DNA of 19,952 bases, taken from positions 1-19,952 of the forward strand of contig JAPSFM010000098.1 of assembly GCA_035063885.1 (NCBI GenBank), given 5' to 3'. Of the stretch, positions 1 through 7,027 are shown piece after piece. Position numbers and translations under genes: made by a program. How positions within the stretch are numbered: the first letter of the stretch is position 1; each line of letters opens with the position of its first letter. Below the pieces are notes generated by a model. The model saw only the letters and a list, made by a program, of their open reading frames with translations. It did no database searches and was not told the origin of the DNA. This DNA comes from CAADGY01 sp900696665 (GTDB lineage: Bacteria > Acidobacteriota > Terriglobia > Bryobacterales > Bryobacteraceae).

Positions 1-121
<121 letters not shown>

Positions 122-132
122 CAGGCATCGAA

Positions 133-210
133 GGTTGGCCCGGGATGGGACAGAGGTTCGGTTCGGGACCCCGGGCCCAATCGTTAAGCGGGCCGGCAGT
201 GTCCGGCTCG
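133..210 (+). promoter_or_regulatory. rpsJ leader with two tandem GC-rich hairpins
   Basis: The 100-base gap between tuf and rpsJ contains two inverted repeats. The first pairs 133-144 with 170-182: about 12 base pairs including one G-U pair and one bulged C, closing a 25-base loop. The second pairs 189-196 with 203-210: eight pairs including one G-U, around a six-base loop. The second ends only a few bases before the AGGAAA ribosome-binding site (about 214-219). Neither is followed by a T-run, so a classical intrinsic terminator is unlikely. In E. coli the S10 leader is the site of L4-mediated attenuation; a similar role here is inference from position only. Confidence 0.4.
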
Positions 211-221
211 GACAGGAAACA

Positions 222-545
222 ATGCTTAGAGAACGCATTCGCATTCGCTTAAAGGCGTACGACCACCGGGTTCTGGACCAATCCACCACCGAGATCGTGG
301 AGACGGCGAAGAGAACCGGGGCGCAGATCGCCGGTCCGATTCCGCTGCCTACCAGCAAGAATCGTTTTACTGTTTTGCGCTCGCCCCACGTAGACAAGAA
401 GTCCAGGGAGCAGTTTGAGATCCGTACTCACAAACGGCTGCTGGATATTCTGGAGCCCACGCAGGATACGGTCGACGCGTTGATGAAGCTCGATCTGCCC
501 GCGGGCGTGGATGTGGAGATCAAAGCGTTCGGAAAAGGCAAGTAG
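222..545 (+). CDS. rpsJ: Small ribosomal subunit protein S10 (uS10)
   Basis: Encodes 107 residues, close to the usual ~103. S10 sits in the head of the 30S subunit and also works with NusB in antitermination. The sequence shows the family landmarks IRIRLKAYDHRVLD at the N-terminus and GPIPLPTSKNRFTVLRSPHV followed by KSREQFEIRTHKRLLDI. The ATG at 222 was chosen because the recognisable family start (MLRERIRIRLKAYD) begins there and a weak AGGAAA ribosome-binding site lies just upstream; the open frame extends upstream to 135, but that stretch is the structured leader and has no S10 homology. First gene of the S10 section, 100 bases after tuf. Confidence 0.98.
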   Translation: MLRERIRIRLKAYDHRVLDQSTTEIVETAKRTGAQIAGPIPLPTSKNRFTVLRSPHVDKKSREQFEIRTHKRLLDILEPTQDTVDALMKLDLPAGVDVEIKAFGKGK

Positions 546-616
546 ATCGCCGGGTTGCCTGACAGCGGCGCCCTCAGCGTGCCGCGGGAAGAGAACCAGC
601 GACGACAGGTGAGTGT

Positions 617-1249
617 ATGAGCCCAGGGATTCTAGGCAAGAAGATCGGGATGACGCAGGTGTTCCGGCCTGACGGACAAGTGGTGCCGGTGACTTTGTTA
701 AAAGCCGGCCCTTGTGTTGTGGTACAGCGGAAAACACCGGTTGTGGATGGCTATGATGCCGTGCAACTCGGTCTGATGGAGTTCGTAAAAGCGTCCAGGC
801 TATCGAAACCCGCCGCGGGTCATTTGAAAAAGGCCAATGTCGAGGGTGTGAAGTTTACCAAGGAGCTCCGTATCCGGCCGGGCGACGACGACCTCAAGCC
901 GGGCGACCGTATTCTGGTGGACCAGTTTGCGCCCGCGCAAAAGGTCGATGTGACCGGCATCAGCAAGGGACGCGGTTTTGCCGGGTTCGTGAAACGCCAT
1001 CACTTCCGTGGAGGCGAAGGGAGCCACGGCTCCATGTTCCACCGTGCTCCGGGATCGATCGGCGCTTCGAGCTATCCATCTCGCGTTTTTCCGGGCATGA
1101 AGGGCGCGGGCCATATGGGCACGCAACAGGTAACGGTGCGGAACCTGGAGATTGTGGGAATCGATGCCGAAGACAACGTGCTGATGGTGAAGGGCGCGGT
1201 GCCCGGGCCGAATGGCGGCTATGTCGTGGTCCGGCGGGCGAAGAGGTAG
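617..1249 (+). CDS. rplC: Large ribosomal subunit protein L3 (uL3)
   Basis: Encodes 210 residues, normal for bacterial L3, an early assembly protein of the 50S subunit that binds 23S rRNA near the peptidyl transferase centre. The N-terminus GILGKKIGMTQVF is the typical L3 start. The long internal loop is visible as KGRGFAGFVKRHHFRGGEGSHG, followed by HRAPGSIGASSYPSRVFPG and MGTQQVTVRNLEI. The ATG at 617 has a good upstream AGGTGAG ribosome-binding site. It lies 71 bases after rpsJ and only 5 bases before rplD. Confidence 0.98.
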   Translation: MSPGILGKKIGMTQVFRPDGQVVPVTLLKAGPCVVVQRKTPVVDGYDAVQLGLMEFVKASRLSKPAAGHLKKANVEGVKFTKELRIRPGDDDLKPGDRILVDQFAPAQKVDVTGISKGRGFAGFVKRHHFRGGEGSHGSMFHRAPGSIGASSYPSRVFPGMKGAGHMGTQQVTVRNLEIVGIDAEDNVLMVKGAVPGPNGGYVVVRRAKR

Positions 1250-1254
1250 CGGGA

Positions 1255-1881
1255 ATGCCGAGTATTGATGTTTTCGATCTGAATAATCAAAAGGTCGGCG
1301 AGTTGGAATTGGCCGATTCGGTTTTCGGCGCCGCCGTCAATGAAGCGCTGATGTACGAGGCCGTTCGTCACTATATGGCGTCCCGGCGCCGCGGCACCGT
1401 GAAGACGAAGGCGCGGTGGGAAGTGTCGGGTTCCGGCAAAAAGCTGTGGCGGCAGAAGGGAACCGGCCGCGCGCGCGTCGGCTCCATCCGCTCGCCGCTG
1501 TGGAGGCACGGCGGTACTGTGCACGGACCTCAGCCACGCGATTATTCCTATAAGCTTCCGCGCAAGATGCTGCTCGGCGCGCTGCGTTCGGCGCTGTCGG
1601 CCAAGCTGCGCGACGGCGAACTGAAGGTGATCCGGGCGTTCACACTGCCGGACCATAAGACGCGGTCTATGCGGTCGGCGCTCGGAAAGATCGAAGCCGG
1701 CCGGAAAGTTCTGCTGGTCGACAACGAGGAGAACCGCAATCTACAGCTCGGCTGCCGGAATCTGCCGGGCGTGACGCTGGTCGCCAGCCGCGAGGTGACC
1801 GTGTACGACCTGCTCGGGCATACGCAGGTGGTGCTGTCGGAGAGCGCGGCCAGGAATTTGTCGGAGGCGCTGGCTTTATGA
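1255..1881 (+). CDS. rplD: Large ribosomal subunit protein L4 (uL4)
   Basis: Encodes 208 residues, the expected size for L4, which lines the peptide exit tunnel and in E. coli also represses the S10 operon. The basic extended loop that reaches the tunnel is clear in KLWRQKGTGRARVGSIRSPL and the following WRHGGTVHGPQPRDYSYKLP. The C-terminal part, VYDLLGHTQVVLSESAARNL, matches the end of the family. It starts 5 bases after rplC and its stop overlaps the rplW start by 4 bases (ATGA), suggesting coupled translation. Confidence 0.97.
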   Translation: MPSIDVFDLNNQKVGELELADSVFGAAVNEALMYEAVRHYMASRRRGTVKTKARWEVSGSGKKLWRQKGTGRARVGSIRSPLWRHGGTVHGPQPRDYSYKLPRKMLLGALRSALSAKLRDGELKVIRAFTLPDHKTRSMRSALGKIEAGRKVLLVDNEENRNLQLGCRNLPGVTLVASREVTVYDLLGHTQVVLSESAARNLSEALAL

Positions 1882-2165
1882 ACCGCTTTGACGTGATTCG
1901 CCGCCCCATTATTACGGAAAAGGGTGTCGAGAAGAAAGACAACGAGCGGACGCTCTGTTTTGAAGTGGCAGTCGATGCGAACAAGACACAGATCCGCCAG
2001 GCGGTGCAGCAGCTTTTCAAAGTGAAGGTGGAAGAGGTCCGCACCGCAACCCAGGAAGGCAAACTGCGGCGGCGGGGCCGGTTTACGGGATACCGCCCGG
2101 ACTGGAAAAAGGCATACGTAAGGCTGAAACCCGGCGAGAAGATGCCGGAGTACGCCGAGATCTGA
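1878..2165 (+). CDS. rplW: Large ribosomal subunit protein L23 (uL23)
   Basis: Encodes 95 residues. L23 surrounds the exit of the peptide tunnel and is the docking site for trigger factor and SRP. The sequence has the typical start (DVIRRPIITEKG), the FEVAVDANKTQIRQAVQQLF segment with the FKVKVEEVRT strand, and the C-terminal RRRGRFTGYRPDWKKAYVRL. The start overlaps the rplD stop by 4 bases. It is followed after 10 bases by rplB. Confidence 0.97.
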   Translation: MNRFDVIRRPIITEKGVEKKDNERTLCFEVAVDANKTQIRQAVQQLFKVKVEEVRTATQEGKLRRRGRFTGYRPDWKKAYVRLKPGEKMPEYAEI

Positions 2166-2175
2166 GGACAGCGAT

Positions 2176-3006
2176 ATGGCGATCAAGACATACCGTCCGA
2201 CGACGCCGACCCGGCGATTCCAGACGGTGGTTTCCCGGGGAGAGGTCACAAAGGACAAGCCGGAGAAGTCTCTGGTAACCGGAAAAAAGCGCAGCGGCGG
2301 CCGGAACGCACTGGGCCGGATCACCTCGCGATTCATTGGCGGCGGGGCGAAGAAAGCGTACCGCATCATCGACTTCAAGCGGGACAAGACCGGTGTGCCG
2401 GCGAGGGTGGCGGCGATCGAATACGATCCCAACCGCTCTGCCCGCATCGCGCTGCTGAATTATGCCGACGGCGAAAAGCGTTACATCCTCGCTCCGGTCG
2501 GGCTTCAGGTGGGCGGAAAGGTGCTCTCCGGACCCGATGCGGACATCCTGGTAGGCAACGCTCTGCCGCTGCAGCAGATTCCTGCCGGAACGTTCGTGCA
2601 CAACGTCGAGCTCCGCCCCGGGAAGGGTGGACAGATGGTGCGCTCGGCCGGCTCGCAGGCGCAGTTGGTATCGAAGGAAGGCGGATATGCTCTGCTGAAG
2701 CTGCCTTCGGGCGAAGTCAGGCGCGTGCAACTGGAATGTATGGCAACCGTGGGCCAGGTGGGCAACCTCGATCACGAGAATGTTTCCCTGGGAAAGGCAG
2801 GCCGGAAGCGCTGGCTCGGCAAGCGGCCGCATAACCGGGGGGTGACGATGAATCCGGTGGATCACCCGCACGGCGGCGGCGAAGGCCGGACGTCGGGTGG
2901 CCGCAATCCGGTAACGCCCTGGGGCCAGCCCACGCGCGGCTTCAAGACAAGGAACAACAAACGTACGGACAGGTGGGTGGTTGCTCACCGGTCGAAGAAG
3001 AGGTAG
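2176..3006 (+). CDS. rplB: Large ribosomal subunit protein L2 (uL2)
   Basis: Encodes 276 residues, the normal length for L2, needed for subunit association and peptidyl transferase centre assembly. The conserved C-terminal signature VTMNPVDHPHGGGEGRTSGG is present, with the functionally important histidines at about residues 230 and 232, followed by WGQPTRGFKTR. The N-terminal RNA-binding region reads SGGRNALGRITSRFIGGGAKK; in most bacteria I recall a histidine (GGGHK) where this protein has alanine at about residue 58, a small departure. The start has a GAGGA ribosome-binding site overlapping the end of rplW. Confidence 0.98.
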   Translation: MAIKTYRPTTPTRRFQTVVSRGEVTKDKPEKSLVTGKKRSGGRNALGRITSRFIGGGAKKAYRIIDFKRDKTGVPARVAAIEYDPNRSARIALLNYADGEKRYILAPVGLQVGGKVLSGPDADILVGNALPLQQIPAGTFVHNVELRPGKGGQMVRSAGSQAQLVSKEGGYALLKLPSGEVRRVQLECMATVGQVGNLDHENVSLGKAGRKRWLGKRPHNRGVTMNPVDHPHGGGEGRTSGGRNPVTPWGQPTRGFKTRNNKRTDRWVVAHRSKKR

Positions 3007-3019
3007 CGGCGGATAGCAT

Positions 3020-3304
3020 ATGGGACGTTCTTTAAGTAAGGGACCTTTCGTGGACAGCCACCTGATGGTGAAGGTGGAAGCGATGAATTCGAAAAACGAA
3101 AAGAAGGTTGTGCGGACGTGGTCCCGCCGTTCCACGATTCTGCCGGAGTTCATCGGGCACACCATCGCGGTGCATAACGGCAAGAAGTTCATTCCGGTAT
3201 ACATCACGGAGAACATGGTGGGACACAAGTTGGGCGAGTTCTCACCCACGCGGACCTTCAAGGGGCACGCGGCGAAGACCGAGAAGTCCTCGAGGCCCTC
3301 CTAA
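3020..3304 (+). CDS. rpsS: Small ribosomal subunit protein S19 (uS19)
   Basis: Encodes 94 residues. S19 forms a complex with S13 in the 30S head and contacts the A-site tRNA region. The sequence carries the standard start GRSLSKGPFVD, then RTWSRRSTILPEFIGHTIAV, the signature HNGKKFIPVYITENMVGHKL and GEFSPTRTFKGH. The ribosome-binding site is weak (CGGATAG). It lies 13 bases after rplB and 13 bases before rplV. Confidence 0.98.
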   Translation: MGRSLSKGPFVDSHLMVKVEAMNSKNEKKVVRTWSRRSTILPEFIGHTIAVHNGKKFIPVYITENMVGHKLGEFSPTRTFKGHAAKTEKSSRPS

Positions 3305-3317
3305 GGAAGAGAGTGTT

Positions 3318-3665
3318 ATGGAAGCGAGAGCGGAAGCCAGGTACATCAGGGTCTCACCGCAGAAGGCGCGGCTGGTCGTGGACCAGATCCGGGGCCAGAA
3401 AGCGGGTGAGGCCATCACGATCCTGCGTTCCACGAATAAGGGGATCGCGCCGGCGGTGGAGAAGGTTTTGCGATCGGCGATCAGCAACGCGGAAAACCGC
3501 TTTAACGATGTCGACGTGGATGCGCTGCTGGTGACGCAGGCCTACGTGAACGAGGGGCCGCGAATGAAGCGCATCCGGCCGGCCCCGATGGGCCGCGCCT
3601 ACCGGTATCAGCGCAGAAGCGCGCATATTGTGGTCGCGGTCGGCGACCGGAAGACGGAAGAGTAG
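3318..3665 (+). CDS. rplV: Large ribosomal subunit protein L22 (uL22)
   Basis: Encodes 115 residues, usual for L22, which with L4 forms the narrowest part of the exit tunnel. The family start EARAEARYIRVSPQKARLVV is present, and the beta-hairpin loop that lines the tunnel reads EGPRMKRIRPAPMGRAYRYQ followed by RRSAHI. The ATG at 3318 was preferred over the longer upstream open frame (which overlaps rpsS) because family similarity begins there and an AAGGAAG ribosome-binding site precedes it. Three bases separate it from rpsC. Confidence 0.97.
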   Translation: MEARAEARYIRVSPQKARLVVDQIRGQKAGEAITILRSTNKGIAPAVEKVLRSAISNAENRFNDVDVDALLVTQAYVNEGPRMKRIRPAPMGRAYRYQRRSAHIVVAVGDRKTEE

Positions 3666-3668
3666 ATC

Positions 3669-4628
3669 ATGGGTCAAAAAGTTCATCCTTACGGATTCCG
3701 GCTCGGGGTCACCAAGACCTGGAAATCCCGCTGGTTCGCCAAGCAGGATTACGCGAAACTGCTGCTCGAAGATCTGGAGTTGAAAGAGAACCTGCGAACG
3801 CGGCTGAAATCCGCCGGCGTCAGTTCCGTGGAAGTCGACAGGCCGGGCAACAAACTGCGCATCACGATCCGCACGTCGCGGCCGGGCATCATCATCGGAC
3901 GCAAGGGCGCCGAGATCGAGAAGCTGAAGCAGGATCTTGCCCGGAAGACCAAGCGGGACATTTTCATCGACATTCAGGAAGTGCACAAGCCGGAGCTGGA
4001 CGCGCAGCTTGTGGCAGAGTCGATCGCGCTCCAGTTGGAAAAACGTGTAGCGTTCCGGCGGGCCATGCGCAAGGCGGTGGATTCCGCCCTGCGGTTCGGC
4101 TGCAAAGGGATCAAGGTCCGGGTATCCGGCCGGTTGAACGGAGCGGAAATCGCCCGGAGCGAGTGGTACCTGCAAGGCCAGTTGCCGCTGCACACGCTTC
4201 GCGCCGATATCGATTTCGGATTTGCGCAGGCGTACACCACCTATGGCGTCATCGGAATCAAGACCTGGGTCTACAAGGGTGAAATTCTGGACGGCAAGCG
4301 GGGAACGTTCACACCGGAACCCGAGCCGCGGCGCCCGCAGCGTGATCGCCGGGAACGCGGACACGGCGACCGGGATCATCGTGACCGGGGCGAACGAAGG
4401 GGACCGGCGCCGTTGCCTTCCCAGGCTCCGGCGGCACAGGCGGGACCGGTGGAGCAACCGGCTCCGGGTGAATTGCCGCAGCCGGCGCGCAGCGCCGCAC
4501 CCATTCTTCCGCCGCTGGCGCCGCCGCTGCCCGCGTGGAAACAGGAATTGAAGCAGGAGCCGGAACCGGCGGCGGAGCCCGAGTCCGTGAAACCGGACGA
4601 GAGTCCCGAGCCGGGAGAGCAGCAGTAG
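3669..4628 (+). CDS. rpsC: Small ribosomal subunit protein S3 (uS3) with long C-terminal extension
   Basis: Encodes 319 residues, about 100 more than typical bacterial S3 (210-240). S3 lies at the mRNA entry channel of the 30S subunit. Residues 1-210 look normal: start GQKVHPYGFRLGV, a type II KH domain with the GRKG loop at residues 77-80, and the C-terminal domain with SGRLNGAEIARSEWY and TTYGVIGIKTWVYKGEILDG. From about residue 211 the protein continues with an R/D/H-rich stretch (about 221-245) and then a P/A/E-rich, probably disordered tail with repeated PEP and PAP-like units to the end. The frame is open throughout, so this is not a frameshift artefact as far as can be seen. Confidence 0.97.
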   Translation: MGQKVHPYGFRLGVTKTWKSRWFAKQDYAKLLLEDLELKENLRTRLKSAGVSSVEVDRPGNKLRITIRTSRPGIIIGRKGAEIEKLKQDLARKTKRDIFIDIQEVHKPELDAQLVAESIALQLEKRVAFRRAMRKAVDSALRFGCKGIKVRVSGRLNGAEIARSEWYLQGQLPLHTLRADIDFGFAQAYTTYGVIGIKTWVYKGEILDGKRGTFTPEPEPRRPQRDRRERGHGDRDHRDRGERRGPAPLPSQAPAAQAGPVEQPAPGELPQPARSAAPILPPLAPPLPAWKQELKQEPEPAAEPESVKPDESPEPGEQQ

Positions 4629-4654
4629 TGGGAGCGTAAAAGGGAGATATCGCC

Positions 4655-5071
4655 ATGTTGATGCCCAAGAAGGTGAAGCACAGGAAGCAGCAGCGCGGCC
4701 GCATGCGTGGTAAGGCTTGGCGCGGCTCCGATCTTTCCTTCGGCGATTTCGGGTTAAAGGTGATGGAATGCGGCTGGATTACCGACCGCCAGATCGAAGC
4801 GGCGCGTATCGCGATGACCCGCTTCATCAAGCGCGGCGGCAAGGTGTGGATCCGCCTGTTTCCGGATAAGCCCATTACCAAGAAGCCGGCCGAGACCAGG
4901 ATGGGTAAAGGCAAGGGCGCGCCGGAGCAGTGGGTAGCGGTGGTGCGGCCGGGCAAAGTGCTCTTTGAGATGGAAGGTGTTCCTCGCAATGTGGCCGAGG
5001 AAGCGATGCGGCTGGCGGCGCAGAAACTCCCGCTGCCGTGCAAGGTGGTCGCCCGCGAGGGACTGGAGTAG
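4655..5071 (+). CDS. rplP: Large ribosomal subunit protein L16 (uL16)
   Basis: Encodes 138 residues, normal for L16, a late-assembling 50S protein near the A site. The start MLMPKKVKHRKQQRGRMRGK is typical, followed by ECGWITDRQIEAARIAMTR, KPAETRMGKGKGAPEQWVA and VRPGKVLFEMEGV, all family signatures. A GGGAG ribosome-binding site precedes the ATG. It lies 26 bases after rpsC and 3 bases before rpmC. Confidence 0.98.
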   Translation: MLMPKKVKHRKQQRGRMRGKAWRGSDLSFGDFGLKVMECGWITDRQIEAARIAMTRFIKRGGKVWIRLFPDKPITKKPAETRMGKGKGAPEQWVAVVRPGKVLFEMEGVPRNVAEEAMRLAAQKLPLPCKVVAREGLE

Positions 5072-5074
5072 CAG

Positions 5075-5302
5075 ATGAGAGCGGAAAAGGTTCGGGAACT
5101 TGACAGCAAAGAATTGAACATAAAGCTGAGAGAGATGGAAGATCAGCTTTTCCGGCTGAAGTTCCAGATCGGGATGGGCCAGGCGGACGGACTGAAGAAG
5201 CTGCGGCAGATCCGGAAAGACCGCGCGCGGATGTTGACCATTCTGCATGAGCGCGAGCTGGCCGGACAGGGTGAGGACCGGCGCCGGAAGGGGGCGAGAT
5301 AA
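5075..5302 (+). CDS. rpmC: Large ribosomal subunit protein L29 (uL29)
   Basis: Encodes 75 residues, slightly longer than the usual 63-70 because of a basic C-terminal tail (GEDRRRKGAR). L29 is a small helical protein next to L23 at the tunnel exit. The pattern ELDSKELNIKLREMEDQLFR with LKFQIGMGQ and KKLRQIRKDRARMLTIL is the family's two-helix hairpin with the conserved L-FQ and I-RD-AR residues. Three bases after rplP and 2 bases before rpsQ. Confidence 0.95.
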   Translation: MRAEKVRELDSKELNIKLREMEDQLFRLKFQIGMGQADGLKKLRQIRKDRARMLTILHERELAGQGEDRRRKGAR

Positions 5303-5304
5303 CC

Positions 5305-5613
5305 ATGGGGGAAGCACCCGTCACCGGAATCCGGAACGAAAAAACCGGCCAGGTGGTTTCCACCAAGATGCAGAAGACCATCGTGGTGGAGGTGACCCGG
5401 CGGGTCCCGCACCCGCTGTACAAGCGGATTGTGACCAGGCGCAAAAAGTTCTACGCGCATGACGAAGAGCAGACCGCCAGGCCGGGCGATATCGTGCGTA
5501 TCATCGAATCGCGGCCGTTGAGCAAGCTGAAGCGCTGGAACCTTGCAGAAGTGGTGCGGCGCGCAGCACAGGTGGGCACTCTCGAAGAGGAAGAGAAGGA
5601 GACATCCCTATGA
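5305..5613 (+). CDS. rpsQ: Small ribosomal subunit protein S17 (uS17)
   Basis: Encodes 102 residues. S17 is an early-binding OB-fold protein of the 30S body. The core reads GQVVSTKMQKTIVVEVTRRV, HPLYKRIVTRRKKFYAHDE, RPGDIVRIIESRPLSKLKRW, all standard. Compared with a typical S17 it has about 10 extra N-terminal residues and a Glu/Lys-rich C-terminal tail. A purine-rich ribosome-binding site (GGAAGGGGG) lies in the end of rpmC. The stop overlaps the rplN start by 4 bases. Confidence 0.97.
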   Translation: MGEAPVTGIRNEKTGQVVSTKMQKTIVVEVTRRVPHPLYKRIVTRRKKFYAHDEEQTARPGDIVRIIESRPLSKLKRWNLAEVVRRAAQVGTLEEEEKETSL

Positions 5614-5978
5614 TCGGAATGCGAACCATTCTCGACGTGGCGGATAACAGCGGAGCCAAACGGCTCTCCTGTATTCTGCCGCGGGGCGGCGACCTCGGGC
5701 TGAGGGCCGGATTGGGTGACATCGTTACCGCTTCCGTCAAGGAAGCCGCGCCGGACTCCAATATCAAGAAAGGCAAGGTCGTCCGGTGCGTGATCGTGCG
5801 GATGCGGAAAGAGACACGGCGCAAGGACGGCACTTATATCCGGTTCGATTCAAATGCCGCGGTGTTGATTAACGAAACGGGTGAGCCAATCGGCACGCGT
5901 GTGTTCGGCCCGGTGGCTCGCGAACTGCGCGACAAACGATTCATGAAGATCGTCTCGCTCGCGCCGGAGGTGATCTGA
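5610..5978 (+). CDS. rplN: Large ribosomal subunit protein L14 (uL14)
   Basis: Encodes 122 residues, exactly the usual size for L14, which takes part in a 30S-50S bridge and binds the silencing factor RsfS. Signatures visible are LDVADNSGAKRLSCI, GDIVTASVKEA, KKGKVVRCVIVRMRKETRRK, IRFDSNAAVLIN and GTRVFGPVARELRDK. The start overlaps the rpsQ stop by 4 bases and the stop overlaps the rplX start by 1 base (TGATG). Confidence 0.98.
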   Translation: MIGMRTILDVADNSGAKRLSCILPRGGDLGLRAGLGDIVTASVKEAAPDSNIKKGKVVRCVIVRMRKETRRKDGTYIRFDSNAAVLINETGEPIGTRVFGPVARELRDKRFMKIVSLAPEVI

Positions 5979-6370
5979 TGGCGCGGCAGCAGAAAGCGAC
6001 GCCCGCGCGGCACCAGGGCGTTCCGAAGCCCTGGATCAAGTCAAAGATCAAAAAGGATGACATCGTCAAAGTCATCACCGGGCGCGATAAGGGCAAGACG
6101 GGACGTGTATTGAGCATCGACCGCGAAAAAGGAAGGGCGCTGGTGGAAGGTGTGATGCTGATCAAGCGTCATACCCGCCCGAACCCCTCCAAGCAGATCA
6201 AGGGCGGCATCGCCGAGCGGGAAAGTGCTATCCACCTTTCCAACCTGATGGTGATGACTTCCGGTGGTGTGACGACGCGCGTCGGCTACCGCGTGGAAGG
6301 GACCGGCGCGGGCCAGCGGCGCGTGCGCATCGCCAGGAAGACCGGCGAGGTTTTGGATAAGAAAAGCTAG
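5978..6370 (+). CDS. rplX: Large ribosomal subunit protein L24 (uL24)
   Basis: Encodes 130 residues, longer than the typical ~105. L24 starts 50S assembly by binding the 5' part of 23S rRNA. A KOW motif is visible in KKDDIVKVITGRDKGKTGRV, followed by RALVEGVMLIKRHTRPNPSK and GGIAERESAIHLSNLMV, the family signatures. The extra length is mostly an N-terminal stretch of about 20 residues (RQQKATPARHQGVPKPW) before the KOW domain; the TGATG overlap with rplN supports the ATG at 5978. A 93-base gap with hairpins separates it from rplE. Confidence 0.96.
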   Translation: MARQQKATPARHQGVPKPWIKSKIKKDDIVKVITGRDKGKTGRVLSIDREKGRALVEGVMLIKRHTRPNPSKQIKGGIAERESAIHLSNLMVMTSGGVTTRVGYRVEGTGAGQRRVRIARKTGEVLDKKS

Positions 6371-6389
6371 TGACCGTTTGCTCACGCGT

Positions 6390-6436
6390 CGCGGCTCCGT
6401 ACCGGCTTCGGAGCCGCGGGCGCGCGCGAGAGCGCG
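6390..6436 (+). promoter_or_regulatory. rplX-rplE intercistronic hairpin pair
   Basis: The 93-base gap contains a perfect 10-base-pair inverted repeat (6390-6399 with 6409-6418, nine-base loop), directly followed by a smaller 5-base-pair repeat (6421-6425 with 6432-6436). No T-run follows, and the downstream genes need transcription, so a full terminator is unlikely. In E. coli the S8 protein represses the spc operon by binding mRNA at exactly this rplX-rplE junction. The position matches, but I did not see a convincing copy of the 16S helix 21 core, so S8 binding is inference; an RNA-processing site is an alternative. Confidence 0.4.
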
Positions 6437-6463
6437 GGATGAAGGAAATGGACGAATAGTGCT

Positions 6464-7006
6464 ATGGGCGCGAGGTTGAAAGAGCATTACACGAAGAACG
6501 TGATTCCAGGGCTGATCAAGGAATTCGGCTATAAGAACGTGATGGCCGTTCCGAAGCTGGAGAAGATCTCCTTGAACATCGGCTTGGGAGAAGCTACCCA
6601 GAACCCGAAGCTGATGGATCCGGCGGTATCCGAGCTGGCGCAGATCGCCGGCCAGAAACCGGTTGTGACGAAGGCGAGTAAATCTATCGCGGCTTTCAAA
6701 CTGCGCGAGGGCATGTCGGTGGGTTGCATGGTGACGCTGCGCGGCGACCGCATGTACGAGTTTTTCGACCGGCTGGTGAATGTTTCCCTGCCGCGAGTCC
6801 GCGACTTCCGGGGTGTGTCGACGAAATCGTTCGACGGGCGCGGCAATTACACGCTGGGCATCAGGGACCAGTTGATCTTTCCCGAGATCGACTACAACAA
6901 GGTCGAGAAAATCAAGGGAATGAATATTTGCATAACGACGACGGCCAGGACGGACGCCGAAGGGCTGGCTCTGCTGCGGCAGCTTGGCATGCCTTTTCGT
7001 CAATAG
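6464..7006 (+). CDS. rplE: Large ribosomal subunit protein L5 (uL5)
   Basis: Encodes 180 residues, the normal size for L5, which binds 5S rRNA in the central protuberance and contacts P-site tRNA. Signatures are NVMAVPKLEKISLNIGLGEA, AGQKPVVTKASKSIAAFKLR, VTLRGDRMYEFFDRLVNVSL PRVRDFRG and FPEIDYNKV near the C-terminus. The ATG at 6464 has no ribosome-binding site at normal distance: the nearest GAAGGAA ends 16 bases upstream, and a six-codon open frame (6439-6459) ends just before it. Confidence 0.97.
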   Translation: MGARLKEHYTKNVIPGLIKEFGYKNVMAVPKLEKISLNIGLGEATQNPKLMDPAVSELAQIAGQKPVVTKASKSIAAFKLREGMSVGCMVTLRGDRMYEFFDRLVNVSLPRVRDFRGVSTKSFDGRGNYTLGIRDQLIFPEIDYNKVEKIKGMNICITTTARTDAEGLALLRQLGMPFRQ

Positions 7007-7027
7007 AGGAAATTGAAGGGATCGTGG

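Noticed and set aside
135..221. In-frame upstream extension of rpsJ
   Set aside because: The 29 extra residues show no similarity to S10 and coincide with the paired leader; the family start is at 222.
2083..3261. A 392-codon minus-strand open frame across rplW, rplB and rpsS
   Set aside because: Fully covered by conserved plus-strand genes; translation shows no family features.
3354..4457. A 367-codon minus-strand open frame across rplV and rpsC
   Set aside because: Antisense shadow of L22 and S3, with no domain or ribosome-binding site of its own.
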